Program-made: the position numbers and the translations under genes
Part shown: piece by piece, positions 7,560-16,847 of the stretch
Position numbering within the stretch: the first letter of the stretch is position 1
Layout of the letters: the number at the start of each line of letters is the position of its first letter
The notes under the pieces: generated by a model
Told to the model about the DNA's origin: nothing
The model's database searches: none
Seen by the model: the letters and a program-made list of their open reading frames with translations, nothing else
NCBI RefSeq assembly: GCF_014637405.1
Contig: NZ_BMEY01000008.1
Span: forward strand, 1 to 64,000
Source of the DNA: Ornithinibacillus halotolerans
Lineage (GTDB): Bacteria > Bacillota > Bacilli > Bacillales > Amphibacillaceae
Length of the DNA stretch: 64,000 nucleotides
Reading direction: 5' to 3'

Positions 7560-7980
7560 CCTTGCCTTCCTTGACTCACCCACATTCTTCTTCTTTCCAA
7601 TCTGCTATTAAGTTCTTCCCCAAAACACCCGTTTTCACCCTCTTTTTTCAGTTCCGGTTTGTATCAAATATTCAGACAATGTTAAATAGATGGTATTGGT
7701 AATGGAGAGAAGAATTAGGAGAAAAGACGGAAAATGAAGCCATTTTGGGACGGTCTTACGGTTAGGAAACACACTGAATAGAGATTGGAAACCCTACGGA
7801 TTTATGTGGTAAGGATAACAACTGAAATGTGATTGGATACCTACTGAATCCAGTAACGACAAGGGCTTGGTGCGACTTTTTAACTTTTCGGTTAAAAAGA
7901 AAAAGGGACGAAGTCCTACTGGACCTGCCCCGAATTGATATTGATTTTTAATTAAAAAAACCGATTGAATGACGATTGGT
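7560..7980 (+). repeat. Degenerate repeat with 11-bp-phased ACTGR/ATTGR motifs
   Basis: Motif starts at 7773/7784/7796, 7821/7832/7843 and 7964/7975 keep the 11-bp step. The text CGAATTGATATTGATTTTTA (7931-7950) recurs in diverged form near 14381-14400. The left part (7560-7670), with CCCCAAAACACCC and a TTTTTTC stretch, resembles a worn copy of the left-end module. No gene is visible in 7345-8205 except this decayed repeat DNA. Confidence 0.45.
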
Positions 7981-8208
7981 TACATAATAGACTGCCCGCT
8001 GGTCTTCCTGATTCCTTTGCCGTTTGGATACCAACTATAAAGCAGTAGGTACCGACTTTTTAGCATGGAAACCAACTGTTTGGCAGGGGGATACAATAGA
8101 AAAAAGAATTTAGAATAAAGAAGTCTAGTATAGTTCTCCCCGTTTTTTTCATTAGATGCCGTTCATTGAACAAGAAAATGAATGCTATAATTAAATCAAA
8201 TTTCCCCA

Positions 8209-8811
8209 CTATATAACAAATTCGAAACCGGTCGGTTTTTGGAATGGTACTTTATACTCCTTGAAGACTAATTTAAACTTAGAGGTATCGTTGGGTAATG
8301 CAGGCGATACAATGAAAGTAAAGGTTTCATGTCCCATAGTTCCTCCACCGCCTTCATTTCGACAATCATAATGAGTTTTTTCTCCTTCTATTGAGAGTTC
8401 AAAATGGGTATGTTCTCGCTGATGCCACTCAGATACGTCATCAGTGGAGTTGCTGTCGATATTTAAATGAACAACACTTGCATTTTCAAACTGTCGTATA
8501 AAAGTTACCGAGTAAAATGTATCATCTTTTTCAAATGACTTTAATATAGGTACATTTTTAAGAAATCCTTTTGGCTCTACAATTGGTTTATATATTTCTT
8601 CGTGTAGAAAATCTGAAAAGATGCTGTTGAGGAAATCCTCATAAAAGTTATATTTTTTTGACCAACTTGTAATAAGATGTTTAGTTGGAAAACCGGGATT
8701 ATTATTCGAAAGATCCTTTCATTGCTTAATTAAATGACAGATTTGTTCATCTATTGATTCTATCTGTTCATCATAGTGATCTGTTGGTGGTTCAAATGCT
8801 ACCCTTTTCAT
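8209..8811 (-). pseudogene. Conserved hypothetical gene with one nonsense codon
   Basis: Starting at the ATG at 8811 (GGAGG upstream), the frame reads MKRVAFEPPTDHYDEQIESI, DEQICHLIKQ, then TGA at 8719-8721. It continues without interruption for ~170 residues (KDLSNNNPGFPTKHLITSW ... FIRQFENASVVHLNIDSN ... KVPFQKPTGFEFVI) to a TAG. The shape matches a Bacillus family I recall only as hypothetical, where an arginine follows at the stop position. A single CGA to TGA change would explain it. Translation could also restart, but the clean single lesion suggests recent inactivation or a sequencing error. Confidence 0.75.
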
Positions 8812-8887
8812 TTTCTCGCCTCCAAGATAAATAATTTAGTTTATTTTAATCCGGTAAAAGAGCTACTTGTTGAGAAGTCTGCTCTTA

Positions 8888-10156
8888 CTACAATTCGTTC
8901 AATTCAATAACTTCCCCGTTATTCGCCTTTACTGCATATTGGCAATCTAACTTTCCACATAATACATAGTAACCTTGCTCAAAATCATATACATAATATG
9001 GTGTCAGCTCAATCAATTCTTTTATTTTTTCAAACGCTTCCTCTTTTGCAATCTTTATTTCTTCTACTTCTTTTAATTCCATATACGTTTCTAAAAACGG
9101 CTTATTATCCATGTAATTCAATACTTCATAAGTACCCGAGTCAATGAATAGCTTCATTTTCCTTTTGAATACACGCTCTTTCTGTTCCTTTTTCTTTAAT
9201 GTTGCATGGATGTATCCCTTATCTCGATATAGCGACTTTAATGCCCATTTTCCTGAATCCTTCGTGTATACTTGACCTAAAAATTTTTGAATGGTACTGA
9301 CACACTTTTTAATTTCTTCCTCTGTGATTGGCCGTAAATCTGGATGTGGTTCACACTGAAATGCCTGATCAGGTGTTACATTTTCAATGAGTGACAGTAT
9401 TTTACCTTGGAAAGGTTTTTGAATAATATCATCCCACTCTATCACTTTGTCCATTTGCAAAGAAAACTTATCATCTACAAAGAATTCATAGGTTAAGGTA
9501 GAAGAACAATCATTTTTAATATAAATCTCCTCGATTGCAAATGCAGGAACGAGCTTTTTTTGTTCAATGACTGGAAACTCAACTAACTTCAATTGTTCCT
9601 TAGCTAACTCTTCTACTTGTTCAAGAGAAAGTAAATATTTTTCTTGTTTTACAAGTTCTTCAGAAGGAAACTGTCCATATACAGAAAATAAGGTGAGCCT
9701 CCCTTCTTTATCCAGTTTTAATTCAATATAACCTGATGGAGAAACTGCAACCCCATCTATACATTCCTTGAAATGAAGCTCCCTTTCTTTTTCCTTCCAG
9801 AACTCAAACTGCCTTCCATAAATCAGACCCGTTTCCCTTTCAATCCACTTGATGATTTCATCCCTGTTATTCAAATCAAACGTCATACCACCAACAGTCG
9901 AAATTCCCTCACTAAAAATCACATGTTTTGTCTTTTTTGAATGGATGTCTATCTCAATACATGCTGTTCCTTCTGGATTATAGGTTTCATCATCCCAATT
10001 TTTAATGTGATTTGGAAACCATTCCATGCTTAGTCTATAAACCGTATCTTTGAAAATTGTTGTATTACGATGAATGTCAAATGTATGTAAATAATATTTG
10101 TGTAAACAGTATTTTTCTCTTGTAATATCAATTAATTCTTCTATTCTCTTGTCCAT
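8888..10156 (-). CDS. Large hypothetical protein (422 aa), PepSY/YcdB-like repeats possible
   Basis: I chose the ATG at 10156 (MDKRIEELIDITREKYCLHK) because GGGGTGA sits 6-8 bp before it. An in-frame ATG at 10267 would add 37 residues (MTKERGILREYVVQHKRC...). The protein is soluble, with two apparently repeated lobes. Each has a long helix after a beta sheet (EELAKEQLKLVEFPVIEQKK and EEAFEKIKELIELTPYYVYD) and strands of the YFVxCGKLDCQYAVxA kind. This is reminiscent of YcdB/PepSY-like proteins, a guess from pattern only. It lies in the accessory island between two broken or small genes. Confidence 0.6.
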   Translation of the reverse strand: MDKRIEELIDITREKYCLHKYYLHTFDIHRNTTIFKDTVYRLSMEWFPNHIKNWDDETYNPEGTACIEIDIHSKKTKHVIFSEGISTVGGMTFDLNNRDEIIKWIERETGLIYGRQFEFWKEKERELHFKECIDGVAVSPSGYIELKLDKEGRLTLFSVYGQFPSEELVKQEKYLLSLEQVEELAKEQLKLVEFPVIEQKKLVPAFAIEEIYIKNDCSSTLTYEFFVDDKFSLQMDKVIEWDDIIQKPFQGKILSLIENVTPDQAFQCEPHPDLRPITEEEIKKCVSTIQKFLGQVYTKDSGKWALKSLYRDKGYIHATLKKKEQKERVFKRKMKLFIDSGTYEVLNYMDNKPFLETYMELKEVEEIKIAKEEAFEKIKELIELTPYYVYDFEQGYYVLCGKLDCQYAVKANNGEVIELNEL

Positions 10157-10304
10157 CTCAATCACCCCATATTCTGGTAAGGTAAGTAATGTCCAACACT
10201 CGCCAATATTGTTACACCTCTTATGCTGGACTACATATTCTCTCAATATGCCCCGTTCTTTTGTCAAACCTATAGTGTTCTATTTACAGGAAGGCAATTT
10301 TAAT

Positions 10305-10457
10305 CTAATAGATGTCATCCGGTTCATTATAATAATGAAATTCATCTTCTATCTTTCTATGACATTCGGTACAATACAGCCAATATCCAAATTCCCCTTC
10401 GACGGCATGTACGCCCTTATTACTTTGACATTTACAGAATTCGCTCTCTTTGCTCAT
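10305..10457 (-). CDS. Small zinc-ribbon protein (50 aa)
   Basis: A compact ORF starts ATG at 10457, nine bases after AAGGGG. It encodes MSKESEFCKCQSNKGVHAVE, then GEFGYWLYCTECHRKIEDEF and HYYNEPDDIY. The CxC plus CxxC pair and the aromatic strand between them fit a zinc ribbon. Similar tiny zinc-ribbon proteins accompany immunity genes in Bacilli. Function is unknown. Confidence 0.6.
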   Translation of the reverse strand: MSKESEFCKCQSNKGVHAVEGEFGYWLYCTECHRKIEDEFHYYNEPDDIY

Positions 10458-10482
10458 ATACGTTACCCCTTCTATTAGTTGT

Positions 10483-10803
10483 TTACCTGTTCCGACTAGC
10501 CGCAGCTTGCTTCAATGCCAATTGGATTTCTCTTTTAGCCTCTTGTTCGGCAGACTCTTCTCCAACATTAATCACAAAGTCTCCCATCATCATGTTGAAA
10601 TGAGGCTCATGTTTAGAATTAATAAATATTTTTCTGAATACTTCAAAATGGATTGACTTTACAGTTGAATAAACGTTAGATACAATATCATAACCTCCCG
10701 CTGCTCTTCCCGCCTCCTTTGCATAGCAACATTCACCTTGGTCAACATAGCAATATTGGAATATTAGGATGCTATCAGCCAAATGATTTATACTAGGCTC
10801 CAT
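10483..10803 (-). CDS. Hypothetical protein
   Basis: A 106-residue soluble protein with MEPSINHLADSILIFQYCYV, a cysteine-containing stretch (DQGECCYAKEAGRAAGG), HFNMMMGDFVINVG and a charged C-terminal helix (ESAEQEAKREIQLALKQAAA). I do not recognise it. The gene lies directly upstream of the 50-residue zinc-ribbon gene on the same strand with a 25-bp gap, so they are probably co-transcribed. Confidence 0.5.
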   Translation of the reverse strand: MEPSINHLADSILIFQYCYVDQGECCYAKEAGRAAGGYDIVSNVYSTVKSIHFEVFRKIFINSKHEPHFNMMMGDFVINVGEESAEQEAKREIQLALKQAAASRNR

Positions 10804-10840
10804 ACACCGGAAGTTGTTGTTAGTGAATGGTCAGTATCAC

Positions 10841-12805
10841 TCATTGGGATTTCCAACATAATGGACAGAATGGCTTTGCCAATAGGTGATCACTGCGTTT
10901 TTCCCACTCATATGAACAATTGTTACATTTAGCAGTTACTTTCTCTTTACTTGAGATGTAATTAAATATAGTAATTTTATCATTTGATCTAACGTTTATT
11001 TTCTCTTGATATTTTTCTGCTCTAGTTTGATGTGTTTTATCGTTTTGTTTCACTACTTTCTTAGAAGTGGATTTAGATTTCTGACCCTTTCTAATTCCGG
11101 GTAATTTTCTTGATAATAACCTTTTTACAAACGGATTGTCGTGTAGATCCTGATTCAGACATTTTTCAAGGCAAGAATATGATTCTGAAACTTCAACTTC
11201 AAATCTTGTTTCTTTATCAATTAATTGCTGAATTTCATTTAACACAACAGATAATTGAACTAATTCCTTATCTCTAATTGTATAATCATTAATCCCATGC
11301 TTAAATTCAGCTAGTATTGAAATAAATGAGTTATCCTGTTCATTATCTATTAAGCTAGTAATTTTAAACCGTTCCGGTCTGAATGCAAACATACTGTAAA
11401 AGTCTTGTTCATAATATCCAATTCCAGACTGACAATTTCTTGTCGTCTCATTTTCAATATAATACTGTTTTTCATATTTTGTTTCTTCATTATTTATGTA
11501 ACAATAATCTATCCTGAGAATATCAGGGTCTTTTCTAATGTAACTTCTGCTTATTCCATTATTTGATATGTAAATATTTATATGACAAGTATTCAATAAG
11601 TCATCATCCATGCTTAATCTCATTGTAAGATCTTTAATATTATCACCTAAAGTAAAAGGCTCGAATTGGCATGATGGAAATATCATTTTGTGTCTTTCAC
11701 TTCTGTTTTGAACTTCCCGATCTATGATTTTATCAGTAATTTCTTGATAAGGCTCTTCTTTATTAACCTTAATTTCATATTTATTCTGAACCTTATCTAT
11801 ATGGTTTTGAAAAGTTCGATATAAATCTACATCACACTTCCTAGATTTTAAGTAATCTTGGAATTGCTCTTTATACAATTTATCATTATGAATTACACTG
11901 TAAATAAAGTTTTCTTTTGCCTTCTCACTGTATAGTTTCTGTTTCCTAAATTCCTTATTTATATCACTCTTAAAAGCATCTAAAGCACTACTAAATTCAA
12001 ATCTAGCGACTACATAATCCCCATATAGTTTGTCTTTCTTTTCAATCATTGGTCTCATTTCGTCATAATCAGGTTTGTATTGTTTATACAGGTCATCAAG
12101 GTTTGAATTTACTTTTTTAAATTTTAACAGCGTATCCTTGTTCCATTGTTCTTTTCCATTCAACGAATATTCAATACCTTTAGGTGTAGGCATTGAATGT
12201 TCAAAATTAAATTTTGTAAACCCATAATTATAATAATCGTGAATGCCCTGAATATCCTCCATGATTAAATCCATATAATCATTAATTTCCTCTTCATTCA
12301 TTTGTGTATTTGAAAAACGATATGGAAGGCTCTTTAGAAAGGAATTTAATTGATTAAAACCAAAAAATGAAGGCAATAACTTCCGAAAATACTCCTGCTC
12401 CTTATCTTCTAAGTTTTCCATATCTGCCTTATCTAAAATGATCATGTGAAAGTCTTGTAAAGAACAATTATTTTCTAGCATATATTTGAATATCTTACAG
12501 GATTTAAAATTCCCTTCGTAAAAAGAGGAACCTTTGGAAAAGAAATAACGTTCGTATTCATCATACGAAAGTCTATTCAAGGCAAATATTTCAGAATAAT
12601 GTTGTTTGTACCTTCTTTGTATATCCTTCGATTGCCCAATATAAACAGGAACAACTCTATCATTAGTAAAATTATCTATATAAATCATGTATATACCAGA
12701 CGTTTTGTATTTTGTTTGTGGTGTAACTTCTCTATGTGAGTTAGACTCTATTAATTGTTTTACTTGATATTTCAACTTGTTTATCACTCTTACGGCCTTG
12801 TCCAT
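10841..12805 (-). CDS. GIY-YIG nuclease-domain protein with C-terminal zinc finger
   Basis: The ATG at 12805 follows GGAGGTG by 4-6 bp and is preferred over an ATG 21 bp earlier. Residues ~35-105 hold a GIY-YIG nuclease core: SGIYMIYID, then VVPVYIGQSKDIQRRYKQH with the conserved arginine. A ~450-residue central region with many charged helices is unlike anything I know. The end has a treble-clef/zinc-ribbon motif (KVTAKCNNCSYEWEKRS and PFCPLC) seen at the tail of phage and homing nucleases. Likely a DNA-cleaving accessory protein, perhaps in defence or DNA mobility. Another GIY-YIG gene lies immediately upstream. Confidence 0.75.
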   Translation of the reverse strand: MDKAVRVINKLKYQVKQLIESNSHREVTPQTKYKTSGIYMIYIDNFTNDRVVPVYIGQSKDIQRRYKQHYSEIFALNRLSYDEYERYFFSKGSSFYEGNFKSCKIFKYMLENNCSLQDFHMIILDKADMENLEDKEQEYFRKLLPSFFGFNQLNSFLKSLPYRFSNTQMNEEEINDYMDLIMEDIQGIHDYYNYGFTKFNFEHSMPTPKGIEYSLNGKEQWNKDTLLKFKKVNSNLDDLYKQYKPDYDEMRPMIEKKDKLYGDYVVARFEFSSALDAFKSDINKEFRKQKLYSEKAKENFIYSVIHNDKLYKEQFQDYLKSRKCDVDLYRTFQNHIDKVQNKYEIKVNKEEPYQEITDKIIDREVQNRSERHKMIFPSCQFEPFTLGDNIKDLTMRLSMDDDLLNTCHINIYISNNGISRSYIRKDPDILRIDYCYINNEETKYEKQYYIENETTRNCQSGIGYYEQDFYSMFAFRPERFKITSLIDNEQDNSFISILAEFKHGINDYTIRDKELVQLSVVLNEIQQLIDKETRFEVEVSESYSCLEKCLNQDLHDNPFVKRLLSRKLPGIRKGQKSKSTSKKVVKQNDKTHQTRAEKYQEKINVRSNDKITIFNYISSKEKVTAKCNNCSYEWEKRSDHLLAKPFCPLCWKSQ

Positions 12806-12867
12806 ACAGCACCTCCAAGAATACAATCATAAACATGAAATGAAACACAACTTTTCTCTTTGGTAGT

Positions 12868-14136
12868 TTACTTGCGTTGTTGTTGTTTTTGTATTAAAGC
12901 AATCGCTCTTTCTCGACGTTCTTTAAATTTCATAGGTGGTTCGTTATCTTTTGTTAAACGTTCAATCGCTTCGTCTAAGATGCCGATTTCATTGTCGTAG
13001 TCTTTCAGTTTTCGATAGGCCATTGCATATGAGTTATATAACGCTGGAGCATCGTAGCCGTTATAACGGGCTTTATCGAATAGCTCAATTGCTTTTTCAA
13101 TGTTTCCGTTCTTCCGCTCACTGTCCCCTTGTTCCCAATAAGAATGACCTTCATCAAAACCCTTTGACCAGTCGTGTAAGTTCCGTATATCTTTCAGTGG
13201 AACTCGATTATGTATCGGGTTAATTTCAATTTCCTCTGTTAGTTTTAAATCTATATCACCAAATTTATCTTTTAACAGCTTCAACACATCTATCAGATGG
13301 TACGTTGGTACGTTTCGTCCGATTCTTTCCAATGCTTTCTTTTGGTTCGATTCATAGTTCGTTACATAATCATCTCCAAGGTATACCCAAGCAGTAACGG
13401 ATTTTGCAAATCTAGTTTTAAGAATTTTATTTCCGTTAGCTTCTAATAAGGCTTTGGTTTCACTGAGATACTTGTCCAAATTCCCACCATAGATTTCTTT
13501 GGTGTCATGCGTATTCCCGTATTCGATTACTACCCTCTTTAGATTGTCGTACTCCACGGTATCAAAAGCTCTAGGTTTTATTCCAAAGTAATGTTCTTCA
13601 ATATCACTTGGATAAAGATAGGGAGCTTTTTCGAATTCCAACTTCGGTGTATTCGGGCTGCGATCATATCCATTCCCTCTTTTAGTCAACAGAGGAATGA
13701 TTCGGTTAGTTAACTGATGGTTTGTTTCATTTAGGATTCGTGTCATTTCATCAGACTCTAGCTCTATTGCTTCATCTTCGGTTAATCCCTTTTTCACAAA
13801 ACGTACATCCGTGTCATACATTTCACGGATTTTTTCCGCTTCATAGGCTCGCTCATGGTGCCTTTTATACCTGTCTCCACGCCCTTTTCCAATATAAAAT
13901 ATTTCACCCGTATCTTTAATGTACCAGTGATACACATAGAAATCCTTTGCGGTACTGTCAGTTGAAACACCCACAGGTGATGAAGATATAGATATGCCTA
14001 AATCAAAATCCTCATTGATACTTGGGCTTATCGGTTGAATCGGTTCCCGTCTTTTGTACTTTTCTTCGATCTGATTCTCTTTGTCTTGTCGTTTTGCTTT
14101 CTTTTTTCCAAAAAATAACCTACTAAACAATCCCAT
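12868..14136 (-). CDS. GIY-YIG domain protein with C-terminal TPR-like repeats
   Basis: The 422-residue protein has a lysine-rich N-terminus (LFFGKKKAKRQDKENQIEEK) and a GIY-YIG-type domain at ~65-150 (DFYVYHWYIKDTGEIFYIGK, GRGDRYKRHH, then ELESDEMTRIL). After a ~140-residue linker come tetratricopeptide-like helices (EKAIELFDKARYNGYDAPAL, YNSYAMAYRKLKDYDNEIGI). This class of GIY-YIG protein is often found near phage-type genes. It lies 62 bp upstream of the other GIY-YIG gene in the same direction, so a two-gene unit is likely. Confidence 0.7.
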   Translation of the reverse strand: MGLFSRLFFGKKKAKRQDKENQIEEKYKRREPIQPISPSINEDFDLGISISSSPVGVSTDSTAKDFYVYHWYIKDTGEIFYIGKGRGDRYKRHHERAYEAEKIREMYDTDVRFVKKGLTEDEAIELESDEMTRILNETNHQLTNRIIPLLTKRGNGYDRSPNTPKLEFEKAPYLYPSDIEEHYFGIKPRAFDTVEYDNLKRVVIEYGNTHDTKEIYGGNLDKYLSETKALLEANGNKILKTRFAKSVTAWVYLGDDYVTNYESNQKKALERIGRNVPTYHLIDVLKLLKDKFGDIDLKLTEEIEINPIHNRVPLKDIRNLHDWSKGFDEGHSYWEQGDSERKNGNIEKAIELFDKARYNGYDAPALYNSYAMAYRKLKDYDNEIGILDEAIERLTKDNEPPMKFKERRERAIALIQKQQQRK

Positions 14137-14289
14137 TAAAACACCCTCCCCCTTTTTAGGTTCATAGCTTCTACTTCCTATTCTATCAAAAAATAGAACC
14201 TTACTATAAATCCTATTTCATTTGCGAAACAGAACTAAATTGATATTGTAAATCCACTAGATACAAAGGAGCAGGAAAACAACGGGGAA

Positions 14290-14450
14290 AGGGACTGAAC
14301 GATACCTGAACCCAATATTGGAAAGTGATTAAGGGATTATTGAACATATAAAATAGACTGAATCACTATTGGCTCCAGCCCGAATTTGTATTGATTTTTA
14401 GTTTTAAAAACGATTGGATGATGGGAAAAACATCCGAATACTTATTGATT
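14290..14450 (+). repeat. 11-bp-phased ATTGR/CTGAA array
   Basis: Motif starts at 14294, 14305, 14317, 14328 and 14339, then 14357, 14368, 14379, 14390, 14413 and 14444, are mainly multiples of 11-12 bp apart. The block lies just left of full element copy B and shares sequence with 7931-7980. The surrounding 14137-14690 carries no gene. Confidence 0.55.
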
Positions 14451-14690
14451 CTCCCACTTCTTTTTCCCCCTAAAAACCAACAAAGTTCCATTGGATTAGA
14501 ACAAGGTTACTTAAAGAAAGGGAAAGTAGAGGGTGACAGGAGACACCTATTTCACCAATAATTCATACAACATTAACACTCTTACGATTTCCATCCTAAT
14601 GCAACATAATACACACTCTTTCCTCTTACCTCCCTATTCCACATTCCGGTTGAAATATTACAAAATCAACTGAATTTCTTTTCTCTACTA

Positions 14691-15184
14691 TGTACAATTA
14701 AAAAATTAATCTCCTAAAACCCCACCCCTCCAACCCGCATTCCACCGTTTGAGTCATAATAAAGTTTTGCTACGAACCCCCCATTTTCACACTTTTTCGG
14801 TTCAAAAATGACCGTTTTTCGGGCCTTTTTCGGCTGGTTTTTCATGGTTTTTTCGGAGTTATAATAGAGTTTTGATAACAAAATAAAGAAAAATAATGGA
14901 GTAAAGATATGAAGAAAAAAGATAAAAATATTGGATAAATATTGATTTGTTATTGAATTAGTATTGAATCGGATATTGGACAAAGCCAGTAACATCAATG
15001 GTTTGGGAACATAACTGTATTGAAAAGATATTGAAAAAGGCGTGAAAAAACTCGGGCTCCTGATGAGGAAAACCCGAGAAATTATTGGACTTGTATTGAA
15101 AAAGCAAAGGTTTATTATTACAGAATTGGCGGTGAAGTTAGCAAGAGTTTATTATGGTTGCCAAGAGTTTATTCGAGATCTACA
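14691..15184 (+). mobile_element. Non-autonomous element, copy B (494 bp), ends in rlmCD stop codon
   Basis: Left TGTACAATTAA runs into AATCTCCTAAAA. Further direct boxes are AATAAAGTTTTGCTA (14758) and AATAGAGTTTTGATAA (14861). The right inverted boxes include GCAAGAGTTTATT twice, ending GATCTACA at 15184. ATTG motifs stand at 14930, 14941, 14952, 14963, 14975, 15019 and 15030, the same phase as copies A and F. The hairpin CTCGGGctcctgatgaggaaaaCCCGAG follows. The last bases provide the TAG of rlmCD (15180-15182), so the right terminus is anchored by a gene boundary. Confidence 0.8.
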
Positions 15185-16571
15185 TCTTGTTTATCAGTAT
15201 TGCAACACATTCCACATGCATCGTATGCGGGAATAAGTCAACTGGTTGAACTTCTACCAACTCATATCCGAACGGCTCCAGTTCTTTTATATCCACTGCA
15301 AATGAATCTGGATTACAAGATACATAGACAACACGTTCTGGCTGAGCGCGACCAATTCTGCGCATTACTTTTCCACCAGCACCAGAACGAGGAGGATCTA
15401 ATAATAACAGTTCAGGAATGCCAAAGCTTTCTAGTACTTCATCAATCCCACGTCTGGCATCTTTCGCTAGGAAATATGTGTTATCAATTCCATTATCCTT
15501 CGCATTTCGTTTTGCAGATTCAATAGACGTTTCCACAATCTCAATTCCCGCAAGCTTCCCTACACGGTTTGCAAATGGAAGAGAGAATGTACCAACACCA
15601 CAGAACAAATCAATCATTTTTTCTGTTTCTTTAGGTTGAGCCATTTCCAGTGCTAGCTCTACTAATTTCTGCGCTTGTGTCGGATTAGTTTGGAAAAATG
15701 TATCAAACCAAATACGGTAACGATATCCTAGCATTTCATCATAAATAAAATCACGACCTGCTAGATTATACGTTTCTTCTGCTTGTGTACGGTCAGCCCA
15801 GTCGGTATTTTTAAACCACATTAAACTTTTTACTTGAGGGAAATTCTTAGTAATTCTTTCTTCTAAGTCTTTTGCTGCAGCTTCTAGTTCACCAGTTGGA
15901 GATTCGGTTGCAAATAATCCTAACATCACTTCTCCTGTAGCAAATGACTGACGTACCATCAAATGACGTAGTAAACCTTCATGTGAATCTTTATTGTATC
16001 CAGATAACTCATAATCCTTAGCCCAATCTGCTACTTCCATCGTTGCTTCTACCATTTCCTTACCAGCAATTAAGCATGTTTCTAGTGAAATGATTTTTCG
16101 GAAGTTTCCTAGTTCGTGTAATCCAAGGGAACCATCTGGAGCAAATGTAAACTCCATCTTATTTCGATAACGCCACGGATCTTCCATCCCAATGGTGTCA
16201 TGAACAAGAGATGAGTCAAATCCTTGTTCTTCCAAGACTTTCTTCACATGATTCGTTTTTTGATTTAATTGTCCTGTATATTTCCAGTGTTGCCACACAC
16301 AACCTCCACAACGGTCAAAATGTGGACATGGTGCCTCTACTCTTTCTGGGTGAGCTTCTACAATTTCCTCAGGCATTACTCTAGTTCGTTTACGCTCAGG
16401 TTGTCCTACTGTAACACGAACCTTTTCACCAGGTAGTGTTTGTGGAATAGTTAGCTTCAATTTGCGAGGATTGACCTCACCTATATCACGCCATACTACC
16501 GCACGCCCTGAACCTTTTTTATCTAAATCATTTATCTCCGTAATATATGTTTCACTTTGTGTTGTCGTCAA
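15180..16571 (-). CDS. rlmCD: 23S rRNA (uracil-C5)-methyltransferase, RlmCD type
   Basis: The 463-residue enzyme methylates uridine C5 in 23S rRNA (U747/U1939 in Gram-positives). It opens with a TRAM RNA-binding domain (to ~65), then the 4Fe-4S motif CPHFDRCGGCVWQH with a later cysteine (SLETCLIAG). A Rossmann methylase domain follows: FFQTNPTQAQKLVE, DLFCGVGTFSLPFA for SAM, LLLDPPRSGAGG, and the catalytic cysteine in YVSCNPDSFAVD. Length is normal. The last two codons, ATG and TAG, come from the terminus of repeat copy B, so the extreme C-terminus (ILINKM) was reshaped by the insertion without loss of catalytic parts. Confidence 0.93.
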   Translation of the reverse strand: MTTTQSETYITEINDLDKKGSGRAVVWRDIGEVNPRKLKLTIPQTLPGEKVRVTVGQPERKRTRVMPEEIVEAHPERVEAPCPHFDRCGGCVWQHWKYTGQLNQKTNHVKKVLEEQGFDSSLVHDTIGMEDPWRYRNKMEFTFAPDGSLGLHELGNFRKIISLETCLIAGKEMVEATMEVADWAKDYELSGYNKDSHEGLLRHLMVRQSFATGEVMLGLFATESPTGELEAAAKDLEERITKNFPQVKSLMWFKNTDWADRTQAEETYNLAGRDFIYDEMLGYRYRIWFDTFFQTNPTQAQKLVELALEMAQPKETEKMIDLFCGVGTFSLPFANRVGKLAGIEIVETSIESAKRNAKDNGIDNTYFLAKDARRGIDEVLESFGIPELLLLDPPRSGAGGKVMRRIGRAQPERVVYVSCNPDSFAVDIKELEPFGYELVEVQPVDLFPHTMHVECVAILINKM

Positions 16572-16750
16572 AGCAAATCCTCCTCTCAGGTACTACATAT
16601 ATATAGTCATGCTCTAGCATTCAATCTTAACATATCAAGCGATTTGCATACTAACCTATTATAGCGGAACTATGCTGAATTGAAAATGAACATTTATATA
16701 GGATGTTTACTAATAACTTTCTAATCTCAAGATATTTTTTCCATCTCCTC

Positions 16751-16802
16751 TTGACAACGAATAAAATATTGCTATTATGGTTATATACACAACTATATAA
16801 CC
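16751..16802 (+). promoter_or_regulatory. Promoter and perfect palindromic operator of the GntR-ABC operon
   Basis: TTGACA (16751) is followed after 16 bp by TATTAT (16773). Directly after it lies GGTTATATA-CACAAC-TATATAACC (16779-16802), with perfect 9-bp arms. A repressor bound there would block transcription start. YtrA-type GntR regulators repress their own ABC operons from such sites. Confidence 0.8.
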
Positions 16803-16847
16803 GCAACACAATATAACTCCAATAAAAAAGACTGGTAGGTGAAATAA

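Noticed and set aside
14714-14998. 94-codon minus-strand frame inside repeat copy B (ends KLYYDSNGGMRVGG)
   Set aside because: It reads the left-end boxes in antisense. In copies A, C, D, E and F the frame is shifted or stopped, and conservation follows the boxes, not codon positions. No SD.
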